Positions 44,522 through 53,144 of a stretch of 61,745 nt of DNA are shown in pieces. The stretch comes from Calditrichia bacterium (lineage in GTDB: Bacteria > Calditrichota > Calditrichia > RBG-13-44-9 > J075), in NCBI GenBank assembly GCA_028284905.1, contig JANQQU010000048.1:1-61745 (forward strand). The letters are read 5' to 3'. A program made the translations under genes and the position numbers. Position 1 is the stretch's first letter, and every line of letters starts with the position of its first letter. Under the pieces are notes generated by a model, which did no database searches, was not told the DNA's origin, and was given only the letters and a program-made list of their open reading frames with translations.

Positions 44522-45493
44522 ATGCGACCGTTGAAAATTTTCGTAGTATTATTTCTATTGGGGATGATCACCTTCTTGGCAGGTCCCCGGGAGCATGTCG
44601 ATGAAAGCATTGATGCAATCCGCTTACCCGCTGACCTGGATCAGTATCTGGCGACATCCGAGGGGCAGTTTGATGATATTATCCCCGGGACGGAAAAGAC
44701 AATCATCTGGGCGGATTCTACCCGGAAGGCCAGTGAAATTGCCCTGGTTTACCTGCACGGTTTTTCGGCAACTCGCCCGGAAACGGCGCCGTTGAGCGAC
44801 AGACTTGCCGATAGTTTGCAGGCCAATCTTTTTTACACTCGCTTGCAGGGGCATGGGCGCGATGGAGAAGCATTAGCCAATGTAGCTATAAACGATTGGT
44901 TTAACGATACCGCCGAAGCGCTGGCAATTGCCCACCGCCTCGGGCAAAAGGTGCTTCTGATTGGCACCTCCACGGGCGGCACTCTGGCAACCTGGGCAGC
45001 CGCCCGGCTGGATATGAGTAATGTGCTGGGAATAATTCTCTTATCCCCGAACTTTGGGCCTGCTGCTGCCGGTGCGGACATTCTTACCTGGCCCTGGGCG
45101 CGTCAATTCGCACCATTTTTCCTGGGGAAAACCCGTAGTTGGGAAGGAATCAATGAGGGGCATAATCATTTTTGGACAACCACGTATCCCGTCGAAGCCC
45201 TTGTAACGATGATGGCTTTGGTGGATTTTGTGCGGGAAAGTGATCTTTCGGGAATTAACACGCCATTTTTGTTTATCTATTCCCCGGAGGACAAGGTGGT
45301 TGACGCTGCACAAACAGATCAAATGTTTGATCGCCTGAAAATGCCGATAAAAAAACGGGTATACTTTAGCGGCAGTGAAAACGATGCGCAGCATGTGCTT
45401 GCCGGAGATATCCTTTCGCCGGGCACAACCGGAACAGTAGTAGACATTATTTTGAAGTTCGTCAGGGAATTACCGGAAAAAACTGAAAATTAA
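44522..45493 (+). CDS. Membrane-anchored or exported alpha/beta hydrolase
   Basis: A 323-residue protein. A hydrophobic N-terminal segment (about 5-21) suggests signal peptide or anchor. The serine-hydrolase fold has oxyanion YLHGFSA, nucleophile Ser150 in GTSTGG, acid in YSPEDKVVD and His in AQHVLAG. It resembles lysophospholipase/monoglyceride-lipase-like hydrolases; the substrate is unknown. It sits between xdhC and ssnA in an operon with 15-42 bp gaps. A role in purine use is only positional, and an extracytoplasmic enzyme would be an odd member. ATG 44522 chosen over TTG 44489. Confidence 0.82.
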   Translation: MRPLKIFVVLFLLGMITFLAGPREHVDESIDAIRLPADLDQYLATSEGQFDDIIPGTEKTIIWADSTRKASEIALVYLHGFSATRPETAPLSDRLADSLQANLFYTRLQGHGRDGEALANVAINDWFNDTAEALAIAHRLGQKVLLIGTSTGGTLATWAAARLDMSNVLGIILLSPNFGPAAAGADILTWPWARQFAPFFLGKTRSWEGINEGHNHFWTTTYPVEALVTMMALVDFVRESDLSGINTPFLFIYSPEDKVVDAAQTDQMFDRLKMPIKKRVYFSGSENDAQHVLAGDILSPGTTGTVVDIILKFVRELPEKTEN

Positions 45494-45508
45494 TCGCCGG
45501 AGGTCAAT

Positions 45509-46855
45509 ATGACCATGCTTATCCATAACGTAAATATTTTTACCAACAATGCAAACAACAGCTTGCTGAAGAATCATGCGGTATTAATTGAAGGCAGTCG
45601 AATTGCGGCAGTTGGCGAGGAAAAGAAGTTACTTGCTAAAAATCCTGCTGCAGAGAAGCTGGATGGCGAGGGACGTTTATTGATGCCCGGTCTGATAAAC
45701 GCGCATAACCATTTTTACGGGACATTTGCCCGGGGCATTTCCCTTTCCGGGACGCCGAAAAACTTTCATGAAATCCTGCAAATGCTCTGGTGGAAACTCG
45801 ATCGGGCCCTCGATGCAGAGGGCGTCTATTACAGCACATTGGTGCCGGGGATAACCGCGGTTAAACGCGGCGTTACCACTATTATCGATCATCATGCCAG
45901 CCCCAATGCCCTGGAAGGTAGTCTGGATGAAATTGAGAAAGCGATGGCCCTGCTCGGCCTGCGTGGACTGCTTTGCTACGAAGTGACTAATCGGGATGGG
46001 AAGATGGTCGCCCGCAACGGGATTGCGGAGAATGCCCGCTACATCCGCAAATGTGCGGAAGCGAAAAAAGAAAATCCCGATCATCTCTTCGATGGCATGA
46101 TGGGACTGCATGCATCCTTTACTATTGCGAACGATACTCTCGCTTCTGCAGTAACTGTCGCAAAAGATCTCGATCGTGGTTGCCATATTCATGTACTGGA
46201 AGACAGCTGCGACCGCGAACTTACCCGAAAGCAATACGGCGCGGATATTATTCAGCGCTTGCGGGACAGCGGCGTGCTGAGCGATAGATCGATCGCTGCG
46301 CATGGTATTTTTCTCAGTCCGGCGGAGATGGATATTCTCGCAGAAACAGATACCATTTCCGTGCACAATCCCCAATCAAATATGAACAACGCCGTCGGGC
46401 GGGCGGATATTTTTACCATGCTGGAAAAAAACATTCTGCTCGGCATCGGCACCGATGGCATGTCCGGGGATATCTGGCCGGATGTGCGTAGTGCGAACCT
46501 TCTGCACAAGCATCATCTGAACGATGCCAATGTTGGCTGGATGGAAATTGCTGCCATGACTCTGAAAAACAATCCGGCAATCTATCAGCGCCTTACCGGC
46601 CAGGCGGTTGGGATGATTGCTGAAGATTATCTCGCCGATATCATTCTCATCGATTATCATCCTCCTACACCGCTGAGCGGGGACAATATTTGGGGGCACT
46701 GCCTCTTCGGGATTGCCGATGCCCCGGTGAATACCACCATCATCAACGGGAGAGTGGTGATGCACAATAAACAGTTGATTGATATTGATGAAGCAGAAGT
46801 TGCCGCGAAATCCCGCGAGGTTGCCGGAAAAGTTTGGGAGCGTTTTCAGGGATAA
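45509..46855 (+). CDS. ssnA: SsnA-like aminohydrolase (amidohydrolase superfamily)
   Basis: A 448-residue metal-dependent hydrolase closely resembling SsnA (putative chlorohydrolase/aminohydrolase). Metal ligands are H66/H68 (NAHNHFYGTFARG), then HIHVLED, AAHGIFLSP and GIGTDGMSGD. Characteristic are the WWKLDRALDAEGVYYS and IIDHHASPNALEGS segments. SsnA genes recur beside molybdenum hydroxylases and in selenium-dependent molybdenum hydroxylase clusters, acting on purine or pyrimidine-type amines. GGAGG 5-6 bp upstream. Last gene of the xdh operon. Confidence 0.9.
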   Translation: MTMLIHNVNIFTNNANNSLLKNHAVLIEGSRIAAVGEEKKLLAKNPAAEKLDGEGRLLMPGLINAHNHFYGTFARGISLSGTPKNFHEILQMLWWKLDRALDAEGVYYSTLVPGITAVKRGVTTIIDHHASPNALEGSLDEIEKAMALLGLRGLLCYEVTNRDGKMVARNGIAENARYIRKCAEAKKENPDHLFDGMMGLHASFTIANDTLASAVTVAKDLDRGCHIHVLEDSCDRELTRKQYGADIIQRLRDSGVLSDRSIAAHGIFLSPAEMDILAETDTISVHNPQSNMNNAVGRADIFTMLEKNILLGIGTDGMSGDIWPDVRSANLLHKHHLNDANVGWMEIAAMTLKNNPAIYQRLTGQAVGMIAEDYLADIILIDYHPPTPLSGDNIWGHCLFGIADAPVNTTIINGRVVMHNKQLIDIDEAEVAAKSREVAGKVWERFQG

Positions 46856-47134
46856 TATTAGGGGCAGCGGAACAGCATCCGTTGTATAAATACTGAAAAT
46901 TGCTGGTTATAAGGAGATGTTTAACTGCCGCTTGCAAGCTGATGTCCGAGATGGCTGGGCGCACCAATCTCCGCTTGAATTATAGACCCATCTTCTCTAA
47001 ATTTGAATCGACGCAAATCGACGCAATCTTCTACTCATTAATTTCTGCACTATAAGTTTGGGAGCTAACAGCTTTAGCAAATTCAATTGACTAACCGCCT
47101 TCCACTAATGGCGTCAAGATAGACCGGAAGAAAG

Positions 47135-50100
47135 ATGACCCTGCTTAAAAAGACTTCAAAAATATTCGGCATTATGGTTCTTTTTTGGGTAGCGCACGGC
47201 AATTGCCTGCTGGCCCAGCGGGGGTCCGCTGTAAAGATGTCTCAATCGGAAATCCGCTTCGAACAACTCTCGGTGGAACAGGGGCTGTCCAGCAACTTTA
47301 TCAACTGTATGCTGCAAGACCGGCTGGGATTTATCTGGATTGGCACTGAAAACGGGTTGAATCGCTTTGACGGCTATGAAGCGATCATTTATCGCTATGA
47401 GCCGGAAGCAGCAGAAGGACTGAGCGCCATTGACATTTCATCCCTTTATGAAGATGCGCACGGCAACCTCTGGATTGGCACTTCCCATGGACTGAATAAA
47501 TTCGATCCCATCAGCGAATCTTTCGAACGGTTTCTGCATGACCCGCAAGACTCGCTCAGCCTGATCGATAATAAGATTACTGCCATTTCTGCCGATCCCG
47601 GCAGCAGCGGCCAGGGCATTTGGATCGGCACGCCAAGCGGCTTGTGCCGCATGGAAATCGACCGGCAGGGACAGCGGATATTCCAGCACTTCGCTCATGA
47701 TCTGAAAAATAACCACAGCCCACGGCATCAGTATATTTCAGCACTTTTCAAAGATAGTGGTGGATCAGTTTGGGTCGGGACTGGCGATTTATCTGTTAAA
47801 GGAGGCGGGCTTTATAGAATTACTCCGATAGCACAAAAAGAGCGATCTTTCGCAAATGAAGGTTCTTCCGCTTCACCGAATGAATTGTTTAAAGTTGCAA
47901 GACATTATACCTTCCTCCAGACATATATTCCGGGAATAAAAAGGCCATTGGGCTTTGCAAACTGGATTCGATCTATTTATGAAAGCTCCTCGAATTTATT
48001 ATGGATCGTTGCCGGCCCGAGGTTGAGTAAGTATAACCGCAATACAGATAATTTTACCCATTATAATTATAATAATCTTCACCCGGATAGCCTTTCCAGT
48101 TTTACTTTGAATTCGGTGGTTAGTGATCTTTCCGGGAATATATGGCTGGGGACGGACTTGGATGGATTGATCAAATTCGATACAGCGGCAGAAATATTCA
48201 GCACTTATCGACGTCAACCGGAAAACCCGGCAAGTTTAAGTGAAAATTTGATCCTTTCACTTTTTCGCGACTACTCCGGGACAGTTTGGTGCGGTACCAA
48301 CGGTGGTGGCATCAGCAAGTTTGATCCTGAAAGCAACTACTTTAAACATATCAAGAACGAACTTCTATTCCCCGAAGATGCGGGGATGATCAGAATTTAC
48401 TCAATTTCAGAAAGCAACGGTGATACTTTGTGGTTAGGCACTGATCTGGGGCCGGTTAGATTTCTGCCCCCCGATCAACGAATCAAGGTTGAGGGTCGCC
48501 TCCCGTTGAAGGGAGTGCCGACGTTATCGATTATCGAGGAAGCGGAATCAGTCTGGTTTGCTGGCATGGGTATGAGCGGTATTAATCGCCGCCAGAATAA
48601 AATTACAAAACTTGACGGGAAGATGAGCCATTTTGCTGCTCACAAATTACTGATAGATCGCAATGAAACGATGTGGGTTGGCACACGTAATGGCTTAAAC
48701 AAACTGAATCGGGAAAGTGCTACATTCACATATTACTTTCACGATCCGCACAATCCTAACAGCATCAGCCACAATGCAGTAACGACCCTTTATGAAGACC
48801 GTTCCGGCGTCTTGTGGATCGGTACCGGGCAAGGCCTGAACCGTTTCAACCGGGAAACAGAGTTGTTTACCCGCTATAACCACGATCCGCGCAATGTACA
48901 TTCACTGCGAAATGATTTAATAAGAACATTATATCAGGATCGTTCCGGCAGATTATGGGTGGGGACAAAAGGTGGACTATCACTCGTGAATGGCGAATAT
49001 GCCGCTAAAACCGTATCAGACTCGCAGGCGTATCAGCTAACCTTCCGCAATTTTACTGAAAAAGATGGCCTCCCCAATGAGACCGTCAATGGCATATTGG
49101 AAGATGAAGCCGGGAATCTCTGGCTTGGTACCGAAAAAGGGCTTTCCAGGTTCGATCCTGAGAGTGGTGAATTTCATAATTATGATCATACTGACGGTCT
49201 TGCCCTGAATCGTTTTCTCGTTGGTTCCTGCTACCGGAACGATGAAGGAGAAATGTTCTTTGGCGGCCGTGACGGAATGGTGATGTTTCATCCCGATAGC
49301 ATCAGAAGCAATCCGAATCCCCCGCCAATTGTGATTACCGCCTTGAAGCGTTTCAATCGACCCGTAGAATTGGATAGTGCTATATTCCTGACAAAGAACC
49401 TTGTTTTTCCCTATCATGAAAATCAGTTCTCGCTGGAATTTGCTGCGCTAAACTTTAATTATTCCGCCCGGAACCGGTATGCCTATATCTTAGAAGGATT
49501 TAATGAATCCTGGATCGACAACGGCGGCAAACGGGAGGCAGCCTTTACAAATCTGGATCCCGGGGAATATACCTTCCGGGTAAAAGGCAGCAATGATGAT
49601 GGCGTCTGGAATGAGAACGGCGCAACACTCCGGATTATCATTACACCGCCCTGGTATCGCACCTGGTGGGCATATATTTTTTACATACTGCTGGCCGGCG
49701 GCAGTTTCGCCGCCTTTATTCGTTTTCGCGAACGGACACTACGCCAGCGCACAGAAGAATTAGAGGCAATTGTGGCGGACCGTACAGCGGAACTGGCGGA
49801 AAAGAATATCGCTCTCCAGGAGTTGGATAATATGAAGTCCCGCTTCTTTGCGAACATTTCTCATGAGTTCCGCACACCGCTTACGTTGATCCTCGGCCCT
49901 GTGGAGCAAATGATTGAAATGGTCCGCGAAAGCAATTTTGAAGAAAAACTGAATATCGTGCAACGTAATGCCCGGCGGCTATTGGGCCTGATAAATGAGC
50001 TGCTCGACCTCGCCAAACTGGAATCCGGCAAAATGACCCTCAACGCCAAATCTGGCGATTTTATCCAATTTTTGAAAGGGCTGCTCTCTGCATTTGATTC

Positions 50101-51550
50101 ACTTGCGGAAATTCGCGGTATCAACTTTCAGTTCAGCATATCCGCAGAAAAAGAAAATCTACAATCCCTGCGGGCGATGTCTTTCGATTACGATAAAATG
50201 GAGAAGATCTTTGCTAACCTTCTGGCAAATGCCTTTAAGTTTACGCCGGATGGCGGCAGTATTAGTGTAGACCTGTCGAATTCGGAATTCGGAATTGGGA
50301 ATTCGGAATTAAAGGATAAATCTTCCACCCAATCCAGGATTACGGAGAAGTGTGTTGAGGTTTGTATTTCCGACACCGGTGCCGGCATACCTCCGGAAGA
50401 ATTGCCATACATTTTTGACCGATTTTACCAGGCCCGCGATGAATCCGCTGCATCTCAGGACCGCATTGGTACCGGCATTGGTATGGCGTTAGTAAAAGAA
50501 TTGGTGGCATTGCACCAGGGCAGCATTACCGTGGAAAGCGAGCCGGGCAAAGGCACAACGGTCATCATTCAATTGCCACCGGTAGTTGCGAAGCCCCCGG
50601 TCGGTGCGAAGCCCCAGGTAGGTGCGAAGCATTCCTTCTCAGAAACTGAAAGCAATAGCGAATTAATTGCCAGGAATGCTTCGCACCTACCTGGGTTCCG
50701 TGAACCTTCCGGAATTCCCGAAGCGGCAGGCCAAATTCCAAATTCCGAATTCCAAATTCCGAATTCCGAATTCGAAAAATCCCCAAAGGGACAGGCCGAA
50801 ATCATTCTGGTCGTCGAAGACAATCCTGACATGCGAGCCTACATTCGCGAAGAATTACTGAAAGAATACCAGTTGGCAGAAGCCGAAAATGGCCGGGAAG
50901 GCTTGGATAAGGCGATAGATCTTATCCCGGACCTGATTGTCAGCGATGTTATGATGCCAAAAATGAACGGCTATGAACTCTGTGAGAAGCTGAAAACCGA
51001 TGAACGCACCAGCCACATCCCGGTAATCCTCCTGACGGCAAAAGCCGGTGAAGAAAGCAAGATAGAAGGCCTGGAAACCGGTGCTGATGATTACCTTACC
51101 AAGCCCTTCAATTTCCGGGAATTGCGCATCCGGGTCAGCAACCTTATTGAGCAACGGCGCAAGTTAAGGGAACGATTCAGCGGTGAAATGCTCTTAAAAC
51201 CCGCTGATGTTGCCATAACCTCCTTAGACCAGCAATTTTTAGAAAAAGTAATGGGCGTGGTTGAAGCCCGCATGGCAGATGAAACATTTAATGTCGATGC
51301 TCTTGCCGAAGGGGTGGTTATGAGCCGCCGACAACTTCACCGGAAGCTACTGGCGCTGACCAATCAACCGCCGCGGCAATTTATTCTCTCTCTTCGGCTT
51401 CAACGGGCGGCAGAACTTCTCCTCAATAACGCCGGAACGGTCGCTGAAATTGCCTACCAAACCGGTTTTAATACACCGAATTATTTTACCAAAGTGTTCC
51501 GGAAACAATTCGGCTGCACACCGAAAGCATATTGCGAAAAGAAGTCTTAG
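47135..51550 (+). CDS. Hybrid two-component system protein (beta-propeller sensor, kinase, receiver, AraC)
   Basis: A 1,471-residue inner-membrane regulator. Signal peptide (1-28); a periplasmic double beta-propeller of Reg_prop repeats (about 40-730; recurring LWIGT-GLNRFD units); a Y_Y_Y Ig-like domain (about 755-830); TM (about 848-866); HisKA with His910 (ISHEFRTPL); HATPase_c (about 990-1145); receiver with phospho-acceptor Asp1271 (SDVMMPKMNG); AraC HTH (about 1360-1468). This is the Bacteroidota HTCS layout, typically sensing glycans or small ligands. Odd: residues about 1148-1222 between kinase and receiver are encoded by repeat DNA (see repeats), and a short heptamer-encoded insert lies within HATPase_c. 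No SusC/D-like target genes are nearby. Confidence 0.93.
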   Translation: MTLLKKTSKIFGIMVLFWVAHGNCLLAQRGSAVKMSQSEIRFEQLSVEQGLSSNFINCMLQDRLGFIWIGTENGLNRFDGYEAIIYRYEPEAAEGLSAIDISSLYEDAHGNLWIGTSHGLNKFDPISESFERFLHDPQDSLSLIDNKITAISADPGSSGQGIWIGTPSGLCRMEIDRQGQRIFQHFAHDLKNNHSPRHQYISALFKDSGGSVWVGTGDLSVKGGGLYRITPIAQKERSFANEGSSASPNELFKVARHYTFLQTYIPGIKRPLGFANWIRSIYESSSNLLWIVAGPRLSKYNRNTDNFTHYNYNNLHPDSLSSFTLNSVVSDLSGNIWLGTDLDGLIKFDTAAEIFSTYRRQPENPASLSENLILSLFRDYSGTVWCGTNGGGISKFDPESNYFKHIKNELLFPEDAGMIRIYSISESNGDTLWLGTDLGPVRFLPPDQRIKVEGRLPLKGVPTLSIIEEAESVWFAGMGMSGINRRQNKITKLDGKMSHFAAHKLLIDRNETMWVGTRNGLNKLNRESATFTYYFHDPHNPNSISHNAVTTLYEDRSGVLWIGTGQGLNRFNRETELFTRYNHDPRNVHSLRNDLIRTLYQDRSGRLWVGTKGGLSLVNGEYAAKTVSDSQAYQLTFRNFTEKDGLPNETVNGILEDEAGNLWLGTEKGLSRFDPESGEFHNYDHTDGLALNRFLVGSCYRNDEGEMFFGGRDGMVMFHPDSIRSNPNPPPIVITALKRFNRPVELDSAIFLTKNLVFPYHENQFSLEFAALNFNYSARNRYAYILEGFNESWIDNGGKREAAFTNLDPGEYTFRVKGSNDDGVWNENGATLRIIITPPWYRTWWAYIFYILLAGGSFAAFIRFRERTLRQRTEELEAIVADRTAELAEKNIALQELDNMKSRFFANISHEFRTPLTLILGPVEQMIEMVRESNFEEKLNIVQRNARRLLGLINELLDLAKLESGKMTLNAKSGDFIQFLKGLLSAFDSLAEIRGINFQFSISAEKENLQSLRAMSFDYDKMEKIFANLLANAFKFTPDGGSISVDLSNSEFGIGNSELKDKSSTQSRITEKCVEVCISDTGAGIPPEELPYIFDRFYQARDESAASQDRIGTGIGMALVKELVALHQGSITVESEPGKGTTVIIQLPPVVAKPPVGAKPQVGAKHSFSETESNSELIARNASHLPGFREPSGIPEAAGQIPNSEFQIPNSEFEKSPKGQAEIILVVEDNPDMRAYIREELLKEYQLAEAENGREGLDKAIDLIPDLIVSDVMMPKMNGYELCEKLKTDERTSHIPVILLTAKAGEESKIEGLETGADDYLTKPFNFRELRIRVSNLIEQRRKLRERFSGEMLLKPADVAITSLDQQFLEKVMGVVEARMADETFNVDALAEGVVMSRRQLHRKLLALTNQPPRQFILSLRLQRAAELLLNNAGTVAEIAYQTGFNTPNYFTKVFRKQFGCTPKAYCEKKS
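50278..50312. repeat. Heptanucleotide tandem repeat inside the hybrid regulator gene
   Basis: Five GAATTCG-type heptamers (GAATTCG, GAATTCG, GAATTGG, GAATTCG, GAATTAA) lie within the HATPase_c coding region, giving NSEFGIGNSE. The insertion is in frame and falls in a loop between ATPase-domain strands. Confidence 0.85.
50615..50693. repeat. 21-bp perfect inverted repeat in coding sequence
   Basis: Arms 50615-50635 and 50673-50693 are perfect reverse complements (core AGGTAGGTGCGAAGCATT), with a 37-bp spacer. They are preceded by two shorter GGTGCGAAGCCCC-like direct copies from about 50585. The segment is read through in frame as part of the kinase-receiver linker. Confidence 0.9.
50732..50773. 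repeat. Six tandem heptamers encoding an IPNSEF repeat
   Basis: Six 7-bp units (CAAATTC or CGAATTC) at 50732, 50739, 50746, 50753, 50760 and 50767. They are the reverse complement of the heptamer at 50278-50312. Because 3 x 7 = 21, they translate as a 7-residue repeat (QIPNSEF). Confidence 0.92.
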
Positions 51551-51560
51551 TTTAGGGCGC

Positions 51561-51707
51561 GTTGACAATTAATCGAAACACAGATTTTGGCGTTTTTTCC
51601 GCCTAATTTTGTTGTTTTTTTCGCGAGATGAACCACATCGCGGCTCAAAAAACGCCTCATTAGGCGAAAAAACCTCTCAAAATCTGCTGTTCCGCCTAAT
51701 TGCCAAC
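51561..51707. repeat. Long imperfect palindrome, MITE-like
   Basis: Left arm 51561-51606 and right arm 51660-51707 are about 46-bp imperfect inverted repeats starting GTTGACAATTA / TAATTGCCAAC and ending GCCTAA / TTAGGC, with an inner CGCGAGATG/CATCGCGG pair. It begins 11 bp after the hybrid regulator stop and could act as its terminator. No transposase frame inside. Confidence 0.7.
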
Positions 51708-51790
51708 ACACCCCAGGTAAACGACAACCTGATTTTGCAATTTTTAATCCATTAACTGATTTCACGCGGCAATAAGAGTAACGTGATATC

Positions 51791-51898
51791 GTCATTGCGA
51801 GGAGTGAAGCGACGAAGCAATCTCAAACGTGCATGCGACAAAGAGATCGCTTCGGCAAAAAGCGCCTCGCCCCGAAGGGACTCCTTGGGAGCGATGAC
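51791..51898. repeat. GTCATTGCGAGG palindromic element, copy with extra insertion
   Basis: Left arm GTCATTGCGAGGAGTGAAGC at 51791 and the AAGCAATCTC that follows pair with GAGATCGCTTCGGC...GCGATGAC (51843-51898). The right arm carries an extra about 20 bp (CCCGAAGGGACTCCTTGGGA) forming its own small hairpin. Confidence 0.85.
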
Positions 51899-51962
51899 GG
51901 ACAAGACAACTTTCAGCATTGCATGTTTAGCATTACCACTTTTTCCGGGTACTTAAAAAACT

Positions 51963-52113
51963 GGTAGTGTTAAAGAAGTAATGCTGCAAGCTGTCATCGC
52001 GAGGAGTGCAACGACGTGGCGATCTCTTTGTAGATGTTCACCTTAGAGATTGCTTCGGCAAAAAAGACGCCTCGCAATGACAGACCAAATAGCATTACAT
52101 GTTTAACACTACC
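51963..52113. repeat. GTCATTGCGAGG element with outer terminal inverted repeats
   Basis: Inner palindrome 51993-52081 (TGTCATCGCGAGG to CCTCGCAATGAC) is nested inside 23-bp outer arms: 51963-51985 (GGTAGTGTTAAAGAAGTAATGCT would exceed display; core AGTGTTAAAGAAGTAATG) and 52091-52113, its complement with 3 mismatches. It is the most complete copy in the window. The remaining sequence to 52347 holds no supported gene. Confidence 0.85.
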
Positions 52114-52347
52114 AAAAAACTTAATCTACAATCTGCTTAACGTCCCGCAACTTTTTAAACACCCTCCGTTTTTGCAACGAAACGCTGCCCAGCAGTCCTA
52201 AAATCACCATCAATCCCCCTGGTTTTCCGCCTTTTGGCAAGAAATTACCTTTTTATGGCAGAGGAGTGTAATGCCCATCCTCGCCGAATTCTTTAGGTTG
52301 ATCTTGAAAGCTGCTTGAATGAAAAGCGCTTTGCCAAAGGAGAGAAA

Positions 52348-52557
52348 ATGGAAAACAAAAAGAATTTAGTGAAGAACGAAAACCCCCGAAAAATCCCGGC
52401 GGCAAGGCAGCATTCTGAAAGTATTGAAGCACTTCGCAAGGAATACCGCCGTTTGATGAAACAATTTGAAGCATTGAACCAAAACGGCGCTTACGACGCC
52501 GTCATAGAACATTTGCTGAACAAGTTGGAACAACTGAAAAAACAATCACCCAAATAG
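52348..52557 (+). CDS. Small charged hypothetical protein
   Basis: A 69-residue soluble protein. It is rich in Lys, Glu, Asn and Gln, with a predicted amphipathic helix (about 18-65; IEALRKEYRRLMKQFEAL), possibly a coiled coil. AGGAGA 4-5 bp before ATG 52348 is a strong RBS and decides the start. It lies 10 bp upstream of the AraC-type gene, so the two form an operon. A partner or antagonist of that regulator is possible but not demonstrated. Confidence 0.72.
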   Translation: MENKKNLVKNENPRKIPAARQHSESIEALRKEYRRLMKQFEALNQNGAYDAVIEHLLNKLEQLKKQSPK

Positions 52558-52567
52558 GAGATAGGTT

Positions 52568-53086
52568 ATGTATCATCAACAAGCCAATACTGCAGCGCTT
52601 TCCTTTTCGGGAATCATATTCCAGGATTACAAGCACCCGGGGTATCGGGAGTGGCAACAGGAACATTTTCACCCATCAATTGAAATTGATGCCGCTGAAA
52701 CCGCTATGATAAATGCCAATGAGCGCTTCTTGCAGCGAATGATCGCCATCGTTAAAGCGAATATGGGGGACGAGACTTTCGGCGTCAGCCAATTGGCCGG
52801 GGAGATCGGCCTCTGCCGCCGGCAATTGCACCGCAAGCTGCGGGCGCTGCTGAATCAATCTCCCACCGGTTTTATCCGTAGCTGCCGTTTGCAACACGCT
52901 GCTGCCTTAATCCAAAACAGCAGCGAGACCTTCTCGGAAATTGCCTATAAAAGCGGCTTCAACACCCCGAATTATTTTTGCAAAGTCTTCCGGGAAGCAT
53001 TTGGCTGCACGCCGAAAGCATACCGGGCAAAAGCAGGTTTAATAAGTCGAAATCGCCAACAAAAAATCCAGTGGGTGAATGGTTAG
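52568..53086 (+). CDS. Stand-alone AraC-family DNA-binding protein
   Basis: A 172-residue protein. Residues 1-50 are a short unmatched N-terminus; residues 52-155 are an AraC double HTH that aligns closely with the C-terminus of the 47135-51550 hybrid regulator: shared cores are GDETF, LCRRQLHRKLRAL, EIAYKSGFNTPNYF and FGCTPKAYR. No receiver or ligand domain precedes it. It looks like a detached HTCS output domain. AGGAGATAGG 2-8 bp upstream. It lies 58 bp before the first giant tail-spike-like gene and is a candidate regulator of that pair. Confidence 0.88.
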   Translation: MYHQQANTAALSFSGIIFQDYKHPGYREWQQEHFHPSIEIDAAETAMINANERFLQRMIAIVKANMGDETFGVSQLAGEIGLCRRQLHRKLRALLNQSPTGFIRSCRLQHAAALIQNSSETFSEIAYKSGFNTPNYFCKVFREAFGCTPKAYRAKAGLISRNRQQKIQWVNG

Positions 53087-53144
53087 AGAGCCTGATGATT
53101 GATCGGCCAACCAACAATTTAACGATAGATCAGGGAGTAATATC

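Noticed and set aside
51562-51600. TTGACAATTAATCG as a strong trp/tac-like -35 promoter
   Set aside because: It is the end of a long palindromic element, has no matching -10 at correct spacing and no gene start follows.
52121-52250. Short minus-strand frame with a Gly/Leu stretch and basic tail (about 43 codons)
   Set aside because: No RBS or full-length start; it could be a relic of a gene end but is too short to support.
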